Below, piece after piece: positions 30,053 through 41,542 of a DNA stretch of 64,000 nucleotides. The stretch lies in the NCBI RefSeq assembly GCF_020906515.1, contig NC_085851.1:1116001-1180000 (forward strand). The letters are read 5' to 3'. The number at the start of each line of letters is the position of its first letter. Within the stretch, counting starts at the first letter, position 1. The translations under genes were made by a program, and so were the position numbers. The DNA is from Vanrija pseudolonga. Taxonomy: Eukaryota > Basidiomycota > Tremellomycetes > Trichosporonales > Trichosporonaceae. The notes below the pieces were generated by a model. The model was not told the DNA's origin. It searched no databases and saw only the letters and a list, made by a program, of their open reading frames with translations.

Positions 30053-32114
30053 ATGTCATCAGAAGCAGGCCCGAGCACTAGTGGCCACGCCACACACCCT
30101 CACCCAAACCCGTCCCCCACAGACCTCCCCGCCATGCCGCACAACGAGGACGGCGAGCCATCCACGCTCTCGGAGCGCATCACCGAGCTCTCACGCAAGG
30201 TGTCGGTCGAGGCTGGAGTTGGCCCGATCGCGCTGTATGCGAGCCGGAGCCGCTCGGCCTCGAGCTCGTCGGCGAACCGCCCCACCAACGTCCAGTTCAC
30301 CGAGCCGGCCGACAGTGAGCGCGGCGCAAAGCAGCGCGCGCTGAGCCGTTGCGCCGAGAAGCCGACGCTGCCGCGCATCGACTCGGAGAAAACGCTCGCG
30401 CCGGTCTTCGCCGACGACGACGATGAGGAGGACACCGAAAGGGCAAAGGAGCCTCCCTCGCCCTCGTCGCCCGTGTCCCAGCTCGAGATGAAGGCTACCC
30501 GCACCACGACGCGCGCATCAGCGATGACGGCGCAGAGCGAGAAGTCACGCCCTGCCGTCGACGACGACCAGCGCACAATCGAGGAGATTGAGGAGGAAAT
30601 CGTCGCCAAGATGTCCAAGACGCGCAAGATCCTCCTCGGCTTCGTCATGATGATGAATGTGTTCATTGCCGTGAGTCGCGCAGTGCCCCGTGCACCTCTC
30701 CAAACCCCACTAACCCACCCCCCAGTCCATGATGTCCAACGGCGTCCTCGTCACCATCCCCGTCATGGCGCGCGACCTGGGCGTGTCGCAGCTCGAGGCG
30801 CAGTGGGTCGCGTCGGCCTACAACCTCGCGTACGGCTGCGGGCTGCTCTTCGCGGGCCGCATGGCGGATATCTGGGGGCGCAAGCTGCTCTTCATCTCGG
30901 GCCTGATCGCGTCCATTGCCTTCTCGTTCATCTCCGGCGGCATGCGCCATACGCTGGCGCTGTGCATCATCCGCGCGTTCACCGGGCTCGGGCTGGCAGT
31001 CGCCACGCCCGCGGGTTTTGGCATCATCGGCGTGACCTTCCGCCAGGAGCCGGGGCGCACCATCGCGTTCGCCGTCTTCGGGCTGGGTAACCCCATCGGC
31101 GCGAGCGTCGGCGTGCTCGTCGGCGGCGCGGTCGCAGGGATCAACGCCCACGGGTGGCAGTACTTCCACTTCGTGCTCGGCGGCCTCGCGCTCATCCCCC
31201 TCATCCTCGGCCTGTTCGTCATCCCGCGCGACCTCGCCAAGAACCAGGCGACCGACAAGCGCATCGACTGGCTCGGCGGCTTGCTCATCACTGCCGCGCT
31301 GTGTCTGTTTACTTTCAGCATCACGCAGAGCGGCATCGCCCCCAAGGGCTGGGGCACGCCGTACATCCCCGCGCTGCTCGCGACCTCCATTGTGCTCTTT
31401 GGCCTCTTCGGCCTCTGGGAGCACCACGTCGAGCACCGCCTCTCCCTCCCGCCGATTGCCAAGCTCTCGCTGTTCACCCGCGACGGGTGGAAGATCACCA
31501 TCGTCATGCTCTGTGCCTTCTGCCCCTTTGTGGCCGTCGCCGGCTGGGTCTACCTCACCACCCTTTTCTACCAGGAGTACAAGGGCTTCACGGCGCTCAA
31601 CACGGCCATCCACACGGTCCCCGCCGCCATCTGTGGCATCTTCGCGGCGCTCGCCGTCATGTGGATCGTGCCCCGCCTGCGCACGCCCTACGTCCTCGCC
31701 CTCGGCGGCTTCCTCTCTGGCATGGCGTGCATCATCTACGCGGTCGAGCCGACCGGCACGCTCTACTGGAAGGCCGAGTTCATCGCGCTCCTTCTCCTCC
31801 CCTTCGGCGCAGACCTCACCGTCGGCATCGGATCCATCCTCATGTCCAACCTGTGCAACGACAACGAGCAGTCGGTCGGCGGCGCCCTCTTCCAGACCGC
31901 CACCCAGATCGCCGCCGCCATCGGTATCTGTGTCTCGTCGCTCGTCACCAACGACGTCGCCACCCGCAAGGGCGACTACTACACTGGCTTGCGCACGTCC
32001 TTCTTCATGTGCTCGGCATTTGCCTTTGTCGTCGTCGCTCTCGCCTTTGGCTTCATGCGCAAGTGGCCGCTGGCAAAGCACGTCGGCTTTGCTCGCGAGG
32101 ATGCGGCGCACTAG
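30053..32114 (+). CDS. major facilitator superfamily transporter (drug:H+ antiporter type)
   Basis: Two exons (intron 30671-30725, 55 bp, CTAAC branch) give 668 aa. About 195 hydrophilic N-terminal residues precede the first helix (KTRKILLGFVMMMNVFIA). The core has roughly 13-14 hydrophobic helices. MFS motif A is GRMADIWGRK after the second helix, and a motif C-like Gly-rich helix follows (GNPIGASVGVLVGGAVAG). The pattern QLEAQWVASAYNLAYGCGLL in helix 2 fits the DHA families, in which fungal members export drugs or small metabolites. The cytosolic N-terminal domain is Ser-rich, acidic and phosphorylation-prone. The substrate is unknown. It is convergent with the GH3 gene (167 bp between stops). 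Confidence 0.85.
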
Positions 32115-32281
32115 AGAGGGAGGTTGGCATAACCATAGACTCATCATCACATCAATCACGGACACTCAGCAGCATCATAGAATGTAGACGCTTGACTAGG
32201 CAGGCGACAAGATAATCATGTATTTGTACTCGAATCTTGCATGCTGTTGTCTACTTACTGCCCCATTACCCTGCTGCACCT

Positions 32282-35020
32282 TTACAACCCCCGCCACTCA
32301 ATGTCGTGCGCCACCTCAAACTCTGCGCGCCCATCCATGGTCTGCGCATCGACTCCGATGCGCACAGCCCAGGTACCCTGCTCGACGCGCCACGTATCCC
32401 ACCGCTCGTCCCAGTGCGACACGGCATACTTGTCGAGCACGACGCTCGCGACGCGGCTCTCGCCAGGCTGCACATCGTCGAGCTTCACAAACGCCTGGAG
32501 CGCATGCTCGGGGTGGAGCAGGCTCGTGGTCGTCTCTGCCGGCGGCGCAGTGTAGAAGTGCACGCTGTGGCTGCCTGCCACCTTGCCCGTGTTGGTGACG
32601 GTCACCCTGGCCTCGAGCTTCCACTTGTCCGGGGACGGCTCGCCGCTCGGCGGCGTGACCTCGAGGCCCGAGTACTCCCACGTCGTGTAGCTCAGCCCGT
32701 GGCCGAAGGGAAAGAGCGGCGCGATGCCACGCGCATTGAAGTGCTTGTAGCCCACCCAGATGCCCTCCTCGTAGTGGATGTCGGTGCGCGCGCTCTTAAA
32801 GTTGAGGTTGGCCGCAATGTCCACCTTGCGCGCGGGCAGGCTGAGCGGCAGCCTGCCAGAGGGGTTGACGCTGCCGTACACCACATCGGCGATGGCGTTG
32901 CCCGTCTCGTTGCCGCCGTACCACGCGAACACGACGCCCGCGACCTTGTCGAGCCACGGCATGCCGACGGCACTGCCGGCCTGCAGCACGACGACCGTGT
33001 TGGGATTCGCGTCGGCCACAGCGGTGATCATCTCATCCGTGCGGTACGGCAGCGACAGGTCGGGCCGGTCGTAGCTCTCCGACTCCCAGTCCGAGTTGAG
33101 GCCCGCCACAATGACTACCTTGTCGGCCGCCTTGGCAGCCGCGACGGCCTGCGCGATGGCGTCGTCGTCCGAGATCAGAGGCTGCGCGCCCAGCCGCATG
33201 CCGCTGATCTGGATCGGCTGGCTCAGCATCTCCGAGTCGGGTGGACGGCGCGAGTCGTGCACGAGGCGGACGGTGTACGTCTAGTGGGTCAGCGAACGAC
33301 ACGAACCTACTACCCACCTTGCCCTTCTCGGCCTTGAACGTGCCCCGCTTCTCCGCGATACCAGCGTAGAAGAACGCCGTGCCGGGCTGCTGGTCCCTGC
33401 TCGCGTCGACGACCACCTCGTCGTCGACATACACCTTGCCCGAGCCCGTGAGCGTCGTGCCAAACTCGTACTCGCCGCTGTGCTGCGGCCTGAACGTGGC
33501 GCTCATCTCGGCGACCCACACGGCGGGGCCGCCCATGCGCACCTGGAACTCGCCGAGCAGGAGCTCGCTCACGTCCCAACGGTCGACGAGCGCCGGCGTC
33601 GTCGCGAGCTCGCCGTCCTCGCCCCGGACAAAGAACTTGAGGTCGAACCCGTGCTTGCCGTCCGCGGCCGTGAACTCGCTGTCGAGCAGCTTGACAAACT
33701 TGGCGCCGTGGCAGCCGAACGCGTACGACAGCTCCACGCCAGCCGGCTTGTTCCCCTCGAGTCCTTCCCACGGCGTCACGGCCCATAGCGGGCGCAGCTT
33801 GGCGCTCCCGCCACCCGTGACGACTGGCGTCTTGACGTTCGGGCCGATGACAGCGACCTTGCCGCTCTTGATGGGGAGGATGCCCTCGTTCTTGAGCAGC
33901 ACGGCGCCCTGGGAACCAATCTCACGCAGGAGCTTGGCGTCGCTCGCGCGCTCCTCGGCCGAGTCGCGTACCTTTTCCGGGCCCTTGGGCGCGTAAACGA
34001 CCTCGGGGTTGAGCTTGGTGTACTTCTGCATCCAGTTGAGCACCTCGGTGACGCGCTTGTCGATCGTACGCGGGTCAATCTTGTGCGCTGCGATGCTGTG
34101 CTTGACGAGGGGCAGCGCGCGCCACATTGCTGGGCCAGGCATCTCGAGGTCCAACCCGGCGTTGATCGAGTCAGAGACAGAGTACGTCCCGTACCAGTCG
34201 GACATGATGAGCCCGTCGAATCCCCACTCCTTGCGGAGCAGCTCTTGCTGGAGCCAAGAGTTCTCGGACGCATGGGTCCCGTTGAGGCGGTTGTAGCTGG
34301 TCATGTATGCGTCGGGGCGGGCGAGACGCTCGGCGATCTGGAAGGGACGGAGGTAGACCTCGCGGAGGGGCCGTGGCGCAATGATGCTGTTGGAGCCGTT
34401 ACGCTCGTGCTCCTGGTCGTTGCCGATAAAGTGCTTGATGGTCGCGCTGACCCCCTCAGCCTGCAGTCCGTTGATGTAGCTCGCCGCCATGAGACCCGAC
34501 AGCGTCGGGTCCTCTGAGAACGACTCGAACGCCCGCCCGCCCAGCGGCGAGCGCTGGATGTTGACCGTCGGGGCGAGGAGGCAGACCGCGCCGCGCGCCT
34601 TAGACTCGGCCGCGAGGAGGTGGCCCGCTGACGCGGCGAGTGGGGCCGAGAAGGTCGCCGCGAGGCAGGTCGCGTTGGGGAGGGCCGTGGCGGAGGCTGG
34701 GTTCGGGTGTCAGCACGCTCGTGTACCTTCACACCGCCCGCCAACTCACTCTGCTTGCCGAACTGGGCCCCGCGCGCGCCATTCGGCCCATCAGTCACCT
34801 TGACGCTCGGGATGCCGAGGCGCGGCACTTCGGCCGTCCTGCCGTCGTCAGCGTCGTTGACACTGTGCACTCACTCCCAAAAGTTCTTGCCAGCCAACAA
34901 GGTGATCTTCTCATCGAGCGTCAGCTGCTTGACGAGCTGGGGCACCGAGGCCGTGAGGAACGAGCGGTCGGGGGCGTGACCGTTGACGCTGGCGCTGCCG
35001 TTTTCGTTTGTCACTGCCAT
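32282..35020 (-). CDS. GH3 beta-glucosidase with PA14 domain, probably intracellular
   Basis: Four exons (introns 34839-34874, 34697-34749, 33281-33317) encode 870 aa. The GH3 N-domain shows DEKITLLAGKNFW, RLGIPSVKVTDGPNGARG, PLGGRAFESFSEDP, KHFIGNDQEHER and GLIMSDWYG, where D245 is the nucleophile. The C-terminal sandwich has VLLKNEGILPI and KVAVIGPN. A PA14 insert (DRWDVSELLLGEFQVRMGG; FGTTLTGSGKVYVDDE) sits in the second domain, and a fibronectin III-like domain with NTGKVAGSHSVHFY ends the protein. No signal peptide is present (MAVTNENGSASVNG), so the enzyme should act in the cytosol on imported beta-glucosides or glycosides. The convergent MFS gene could be a partner, but this is not shown. 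Confidence 0.93.
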
Positions 35021-35589
35021 CGTGTTGCTGGGTCGTGTCTGGGGAGCAGCGTCGTCTCCGCGGACAAGTTATACTTGCCGGGGAGGATGTCCCCCAGTTG
35101 GGCAGAGTCAGGTGTCAGTTGCGAAGCTGCGAGCGCGCGGGGTAATGTGGCGGCAACAACATGAACCACCTGACGTTTTTCCGACAATTCTCCCCCACTG
35201 TGCCGAGGCTGGGCATGCTGCCCCAGCGCCCGTTCACCTCGGCGTGTCGCTGCAATGCAATACCGCGCGGTGATATGCCCGCCGGTGCTGACCTGATGGA
35301 ATGGTCCGAAGATGGCCCGGAGAGCACGAGGAGGCTAGCACGGGTATGTTGAAATGAGCGAAACCGACTGAGCGAGGTGGACGACGAGGCAGACAAACCA
35401 TTGAACGACACTTCCCTGTCGGCCACCCCCACACCAACTCGCCCGCCGCCGGGGACCGCACAATACACCCGCTTACAGAGACGGCATGCATACGCATCTC
35501 TGCACCCAACATAAGTAATTTGTAGTAATGGTATATATCAAGATGAAGAGGAAACGACAAGGAGCGCAGCTCCAGGAGAAAGCCACTTA
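35021..35589. other. intergenic: GH3 promoter and 3' region of the double-psi barrel gene
   Basis: These 569 bp lie upstream of the GH3 start and downstream of the next minus gene's stop. They contain short ORFs only and no recognised element. Confidence 0.5.
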
Positions 35590-36635
35590 GTGGCCGCCAG
35601 CGCCAATGAAGATGAGCTGTCCAACGTTGGCGACAAAGTTGGTCACGCCGTGGAGGTTACCCTCGACGGCGGGGCCCGAGCCATCGACGACAGCCGTCTG
35701 ATTCTTGGCCGAGGCGACAGGGGGAGGGATGATGGGGGCGGTCGCGTTGGGGAAGGTGCCGTTGGCGCCGATGGTCACGTTGCCGCTGATCGTCGCGTTG
35801 GGGACGGCCGAGCCGGAGGGAAGCAGCGACGACGAGGTGCTCGAGGCGCTGGCCGACTCGGAGGACGAAGAAGCCTCGGCAGAGGACGACGACGACGACT
35901 CGGGCGCACGAGTCGACGACGAGGTGGGGTCAGCGCTCGGGGCAGGAGCCTCGGTCGTCTGCTGGGGAGGGGGGCTCCAGGTCGACGAGGGAGGCGGGGG
36001 AGGAGGAGGGGGAGGGGGAGGAGACGGCTCAGGCTTGGGCTCTGGCTTGGGCTCAGGCTTGAGCTCAGGCTTGGGCTCCTCCTTTGGCGGGTCAGGCTTG
36101 CTGCCACCGTCCCATGACCAGCTGATGGGGAAGACACCAGCCGATTCCGGGGCGAAGCGGCGGAAGAGCGAGGGCGACAGGTCGAGGTCGCCGTAAGCGC
36201 AGGTGGGGCACTCGTCAAGCACGGGGATGCCGCTGACGGTCACGCCGCGGGCCGTGATGGTGAGCGTCTTCCAGCAGTGCGGGCCGGGGTAGCCGCTGCC
36301 GTACTGGGCCGAGTTGAGGGCGACGAGGTAGTCCGAGTCCTTGGACCAGCCGCCTGGGGGTGGGTGTGAGTATGGGTGGGTTCACTGTCGCGGCAGTGCC
36401 ACTTACCACAAGCACCGAGGCCGGTGTGGTAGAACGTGGCGGTGCCCGAGAAGGACTGGCGCTTCTCGAGCGAGTGCGCGGCGTTGGGGCTCATGTCGCG
36501 CGCCTCGAGGGCCTCGTCGGAGAGGATGCGGGCGCGGGCAGTGTGTGCGCGGCGGTCGGCCTTGGCGTGGCCAGATGAGGCCGCCGAGACGGTGCCGAGG
36601 GCCGCGAGGGCCGTGACAAAGGTCGAGACAAGCAT
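35590..36635 (-). CDS. secreted RlpA-like double-psi beta-barrel (expansin/barwin-like) protein
   Basis: Two exons (intron 36354-36406, 53 bp) give 330 aa. A signal peptide (MLVSTFVTALAALGTVSA) and a propeptide ending in a Kex2 site (SLEKR/QSF) precede the barrel. The barrel opens with GTATFYHTGLGACGGW and SDYLVALNSAQYG, continues with HCWKTLTITARGVTVSGI, and has the conserved DECPTC and DLDLSPSLF near its end. Closing FPISWSW is family-typical. A Lys-Pro-Glu repeat, a polyproline run of at least ten residues and a Ser/Thr-rich O-glycosylation-like stretch follow. The end is mildly hydrophobic (NFVANVGQLIFIG), and a GPI anchor is possible but weak. Such proteins loosen or bind cell walls, or act as secreted effectors. 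Confidence 0.87.
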
Positions 36636-37924
36636 GGCGTGGTGGTCAGATGGCGGTTCGTTCTAGAATCTACAAGTGGCGGCGGAGGGGTCGGGTCGTT
36701 CGAGGTGGGGTAAAGACGGTGCAGACGTCGTGTCGAGGGCTCGAGGAGGCGAGCCGGCCAGTCGTCGCTGCTGTCGAGCGATACAAGAAACAAAAAGGTG
36801 AATGAGCAAGTGGTCAACAGAGACGTGAGTGTCTGTTGTGTTCAGTTGAGGTGACCACCCCACCTGCAGCGTCGTCGATCCAGCACCAGCCAGCACCAGC
36901 CTGCCTGCGTACTGCAAAGGGACAGAACGAGGGTGCAAAGCTGCTGCCTGCTTGTTACAACGGTACCTCCCTCGTCTCCCGCTGGCGCGACGCGGTCTCT
37001 CTGACCAAAGGCCAGCCGCCACCAAAGGCTTGGCAGTGATACATTGCCTGTTCCGATCCCGTCGCAAGTGTCGGCCGCCCTGAAGGAAACGGTAGAGCGC
37101 GTCGCGAGATCGAGGCATCGAGGCCCGGGATTCAGGGGGGCGGCAGCGGCAGCGGCGGCGGCGGTGACGAGGTGGGAGGGACTGCACGTTCAGCGGCGGC
37201 GGCGTTCAGGCCAGCCTCGCACTGCACTGCTGTAGCTTGTTGTTTGTCCCACCTTGCATCGGCGTCGCTCGAATTCAACAGCGTCGGGATGTAGAGGTCC
37301 CCCGCGAGTGCACATGCACAGCGCCAGCTCACAAGAGCATGAAGAAAACAATGCCCCCCCGCCGTGACCCCCGTTTCCCGCGCCCCGCCCGTGGCTCAGG
37401 AATCGCCGACGCGAGTCGCCAGCCAAGCCGGCTTGGCGAACGGCCAAGAGCGCGCGCGCGCCGGGCGTCATGCCGTCGTGTTTTGCCTTGCCAGGACACA
37501 AACACGGCCGAGGCCTCGTTTTGCTCGCTGGCGCGGCGGGGGTGTCGCTCGGCGCTGCTATGCTTCTGCTTTGGGAGTGTGCTGGTGCTGCATGGGTGAC
37601 GCTTGGAGGATGGAGGATGGCTGGATCGGGGGATGCTTGAGTGCTCGGAAGGATCTCAAAGTCCAACGTCTGTTTTCTCAGGGATTCCACGCGATGCCCA
37701 CGCGATTATACTCCCGCTCTTTTCGGACCCCCCGAAACACACTATGCTCTGCCTGACTATCATTTTGCCACTCGTGGTGCGTTTCTCGTCGGTGGCAGCG
37801 ACGCATTACACACGACGAGCACGCAGAAACGCACTGCAAAGCGTGTTCTCTTTCCCCGGCCCGCCATTTTCTGCTGCTGCCACCAGGCCGCAATATCATA
37901 CAACAACAGTTACCAACTACCCTA
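36636..37924. other. 1.3 kb intergenic region
   Basis: It contains the promoter of the double-psi barrel gene and the 3' region of the SH3-like secreted gene. A GCGGC-rich run lies at about 37139-37200. Several 60-166 codon ORFs lack signal peptides, domains or consistent codon use, and I do not support them. Confidence 0.5.
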
Positions 37925-38338
37925 CTACTGTGCGCTCGGCGTCGGCGACGACAGCAACGTCACCGTCGGCGAGGTGGCCACGCCGGCCGGGCTGCCGGGG
38001 GGCGGGCCAGCACTCGTCGCGTTGCACTCGGGCGCCCAGATGCCGAATATGCCCGTGGCAATGTAGTAGTCGGCGACGTAGCACCCGTCCGGGGTGAGGT
38101 TCCACACGTAGTTTTGCGCAATGACCATGCCGCGCCGCTGGCACACGACGCGCACCGTGTCGGTCAGGCGGTACTGCTTGAGGGCCGGGAAGGTCGTCGC
38201 CGGGCCGATCCGGCAGTTGAGGTGGTCCTCCTTGATCGGGAACGCCGTCGCGTTCGCCGACGTAAAGTCGGCGTAGTAGGCGCGGGTGGTCGTGAGCGCG
38301 AGCGCCAGCGCGGCGATGAGGAGGGCGAGCAGGCGCAT
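37925..38338 (-). CDS. small secreted SH3-like domain protein
   Basis: A single exon encodes 137 aa. The signal peptide (MRLLALLIAALALALTTTRA) is followed directly by a bacterial-type SH3 fold as found in many fungal secreted proteins: HLNCRIGPATTFPAL, then YRLTDTVRVVCQRRG, VWNLTPDGCYVADYYIATG and a closing Cys. Four cysteines likely pair. Such domains often accompany cell-wall hydrolases and bind peptidoglycan or glycans; here the domain stands alone. The tail is Pro/Ser/Thr-rich and short. The start at 38338 is fixed by the signal peptide; an upstream in-frame start would bury it. It is divergent from the surface protein gene across 531 bp. Confidence 0.8.
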   Translation of the reverse strand: MRLLALLIAALALALTTTRAYYADFTSANATAFPIKEDHLNCRIGPATTFPALKQYRLTDTVRVVCQRRGMVIAQNYVWNLTPDGCYVADYYIATGIFGIWAPECNATSAGPPPGSPAGVATSPTVTLLSSPTPSAQ

Positions 38339-38869
38339 GGCTGGCGGTGAGATGGGTGGTTGAGAGAAGCGTGTGTGCATAATGTTCTCTCTCTTGCTCA
38401 TGCACTCGGCTCGCTTGAGGACGACCGACTGAAACGCCGTCCGTTCGCGGGTGGGCGACGCCGCGACAAGTCGCCAAGGGGCACATGTTTGTGATTTCGG
38501 CACGGCGTCGTGCATGCGGCTCTGCGCCGCTGCCTTGCCAACCCCCGCCGTGGCCAGACTCTGGCTCCAGGAAAGCTTGTTATCCCGCTACAATCGACGT
38601 CGCGGCTGCGAGCCGCGAGCACTGAAGCACAACACGGAAACAAGGTCCACACCCCCCGTGGCGTTTCAGAATGACCTCGTCTCTGATTACCTGCCTCGAG
38701 GCCCTGTTTCGAGGGCGTCGCATATGTGTATTTGGCTCTGGATTTCTTGGCTCTCTCCCATCTCCTTGCACGCCGGCTGCACTCGGTGCCGTGAGCGAGC
38801 TCTATGTGATGTAAACGTTGGCCAGCGAGCGACCTTGCCATCACCAACACCACCACCACCAACACCACG
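38339..38869. promoter_or_regulatory. bidirectional upstream region of two secretory-pathway genes
   Basis: These 531 bp separate the SH3-like secreted protein (minus) from the single-pass surface protein (plus). A CACCA/ACCACC run lies just before the plus-strand start. No recognised factor site was seen. Confidence 0.45.
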
Positions 38870-40597
38870 ATGAGCAGCCCCCCAGCGCCGATGCTCGCGC
38901 TCGTGGCGCTCGCCCTCCTCCTGCCAGCGCAGGCGGCATTCACCACGACCCTGTGGTTCAACTACACGCTCGACGCCGTGTCCCCCCTGCTGACCTTCTA
39001 CCCGCCCGAGTCGGCGGCCAGCCCGACGCGGTGGACGACGTCGTGGACCAACGCGAGCTGGTCGTCGCCGCTGCGCGTCGGCGTCGGGTCGGCGTACCGC
39101 TGGATCGAGGGCGACGCGCTGCTCGAGCACGCGTCCGTGTCGTGGCGCTTTCCAGCGACAGCATTCTACGTGCGCGGCGCAGCCGGCGACCCGGCAGACT
39201 CGGTGCTCGTGAACGGCACGCCGACCCCTCTCAACGTCGCCGCCACAGGCGTGGGCAACGACACGGACCCAGCGTCTATCCTCCCCAGCCTCGTCGACAT
39301 GCCGTGGGCGGCAAGCAACGTCACGTACTATGCCCCCGGCGGCATTCTCATCGTCGACGGCGTCACCCTCACCACGGGCATCATGAGCGACGCGTGAGTA
39401 GCGACTTCACTGACCACGCTGACCCCAGTGCGCACTGGGAGGACATCAGCCCGAACATGACGACGCTGGAGCAGCAGCTCGGCGGGAACAGTGAGTCTCG
39501 CGGTCTCGAGCATGCTGACCGACCGCAGACTCGATCACATCGGGCCAAGCCATCAACGTTACCATCCCCGCATCGACAGCCTTCGTCGCGCTCAACGGCA
39601 GCGTCTCGCCCTCGGGCGGAACGTTGCTCGCGAGCCTCGACCCGGCGCCACCGGCGTGGATCTCGACCGACCCCACCGCGCGGCTGAGCACCAAGAACCC
39701 GTGGCAGGCGAACACGACGCTCTTCGCTTCCATCCTCGACCCGGGCGTGAGCTACGTGCTGCGCCTGTCGGCCGAGGACGGCGCCGTCGCCCTCTCCACA
39801 ATCTCATACTACGCCGGCAACGCGTAAGGTCCTCCCTCGTGGCGCCACTGACACGCCGCAGCAACGTCAAGGGCGGGACAGCGCTCAACGCGACGCCGTC
39901 CATCGTGCCCGAGCCACCCACGACATCAGCGCCCGGCGCCAGCGGCGGCGCGCACAAGGCGAACAAGTCGAACGCGGGCGCGATTGCCGGCGGCGTCGTG
40001 GGCGGCGTGCTCGGCCTCGCCCTCCTCGCCGCCCTCGCCTTCTTCCTCGTCCGCCGCCGTCGCCGCAGCACGCCGCCCTCGGAGCGAAGCGAGAAGATGC
40101 TCGTTGACGACGTGCATCCGCCGGAGGAGACGCCCGTCTCGCCGTTCATCGACACGAAGATCACCTCGGCCGACTACCTCGGCGCCAAGGGCTCGCTTGG
40201 CGCAGGCGCCGATGCCGCTGGCGCTGGCACAGGGGCACGCGCGAGCCCGACAGAGAGCACCGACGGGTCCTGGGCTGCCGGCACGCTGAGCGCCATCAGC
40301 CGTGCGCGCCCGTCGTCGACGACAGCGCCCGAGAGCCCGATGTCGTCCCCGCTCGACCCCGAGCTCGACGCCGGCCCCGTGCTGGAGCGCCCGCCGCCGA
40401 CGTACAACCCCGCATGGGAGGGCCAGGGGCAGCCGGGCCCCTCGGGTTCTGGCTCTGGTGCGCCCGAGGTGCTGGCGCCTGCGCCCGCCGAAGGCGAGGG
40501 GAAGAATGTCCGCGCGCTGCCTACCCCGCCTGGGCTCGAGGAGGCGCGCAAGCGCTCGTATAATGACATGAAGGCGGCGCTGTTGGGCAAGCAGTAG
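38870..40597 (+). CDS. single-pass surface glycoprotein of unknown function
   Basis: Four exons (introns 39394-39428, 39491-39528, 39824-39861; 35-38 bp) give 538 aa. A signal peptide (MLALVALALLLPAQAA) leads an extracellular part with about ten N-x-S/T sites. Two beta-rich halves (FYVRGAAGDPADSVLVNG; VALNGSVSPSGGTLLAS) look like an internal repeat of a lectin-like or carbohydrate-binding sandwich. A Gly-zipper-like transmembrane helix follows (AGGVVGGVLGLALLAALAFFLV), then RRRRR as stop-transfer. The cytosolic tail is Pro/Ser-rich with PPPTYNP (a PPxY-type ubiquitin-ligase docking motif). This architecture is common in basidiomycetes and is of unassigned function, possibly a wall sensor. Confidence 0.72.
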
Positions 40598-40889
40598 TGG
40601 GATGTAATGTACTAGTGGACATTTGTGTGGCGGTTTGAGGCATCGGCATTCCCCGTCCACTTATGAGGTCATGGTTCGGTCGGGTCGGCGGCATGATCAG
40701 CTGAGGATCGAGCGGCCACAACTCAGCTGCACTGGCCGTGTGCTTCTAGTTCACCCGTGTGCTTCTAGCCCACTGCAAGAGCACATCCCCGACGCCGAGG
40801 AATGCAGCGCTGCAGGTCGTCATAGATGACTTAAAGGCAGCAGTGTCACTCGCAGCAGTGACATACAACAACCACCATCAACAACACAA

Positions 40890-41542
40890 ATGTCAACCTA
40901 CACACCCCAGCGCTACGTCACAGGCCACAGCCCGACCGGCCTGTCAGCCATCACGTCGTCTGGCCCGATCGCGTTCGTGCCGGCCGGCAAGAGCGGCTCG
41001 TCAATGGCGGTAAGTAGCCCTCTCACTGCCTTCTTGCCCCGTACTGGCGCTTACACCCCAGGTACCTTGGGAGACGTCCTTCCCCGCCGCGTGCGAAGGC
41101 CACGACACGGAACGCGACGGCGCCGCGGCGCCCCTGCACGCCGAGCACGGGACGACGGGGCGCGTTGTGACGCTCGCGGCTGGCGCCAGCGCGCCAATGC
41201 ACCGCACCTCGACGGTGGACTATGGTGAGTGCCGGGCGTGGCCGCGGGCCGCGATCCGTTGCCCGCTGTTGTGGTCGTGGTCTCCGGCGAAGCTCGCTCG
41301 CTCACGCCCCCGCCCCAGTCGTCGTCCTCGCCGGCAGCGTCACCCTCCAGCTGGAAGACGGCGAGGCCGACCTGCACGCGGGCGACGTCGCGATCCAGCG
41401 CCGCACCCTGCACGCGTGGCATAACCGCTCCGACAAGCCCGCGACCTTCTTCGCGGTCATGGTGAGCGCCAGCTTGCCCGTCGTGGCTGGTGGGCAGCTG
41501 GGGGCCGAGCTGCCGGATGCTTGGCGGAACAGTAGTATGTAG
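40890..41542 (+). CDS. cupin-domain protein
   Basis: Three exons (introns 41010-41061 of 52 bp and 41225-41318 of 94 bp) give 168 aa. The cupin barrel is recognised from GRVVTLAAGASAPMHRT, VVVLAGSVTLQLEDGEADLHAGDVAIQ and RRTLHAWHNRSDKPATFFAVM. Motif 1 has one His (MHRT) where typical cupins have HxH, and the second motif keeps LHAWHN. Metal binding may therefore be partial. Similar small fungal cupins are often oxidoreductases or isomerases of unknown substrate. The 292 bp upstream to the previous gene should hold the promoter; nothing else was seen there. Confidence 0.83.

Noticed and set aside
30663-32165. 500-codon minus-strand open frame antisense to the MFS gene
   Set aside because: Composition (runs of Asp/Glu/Arg/Ala) is the complement of membrane-helix codons; no signal, domain or splice structure.
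32115-35020. Sugar-uptake gene cluster of MFS plus GH3
   Set aside because: The MFS protein has drug-antiporter features rather than sugar-porter motifs, and only two genes are involved; kept as a weak neighbourhood note.
37190-37690. 166-codon minus-strand ORF in the 1.3 kb gap
   Set aside because: Low-complexity, with no recognisable start context or motif; interpreted as chance.
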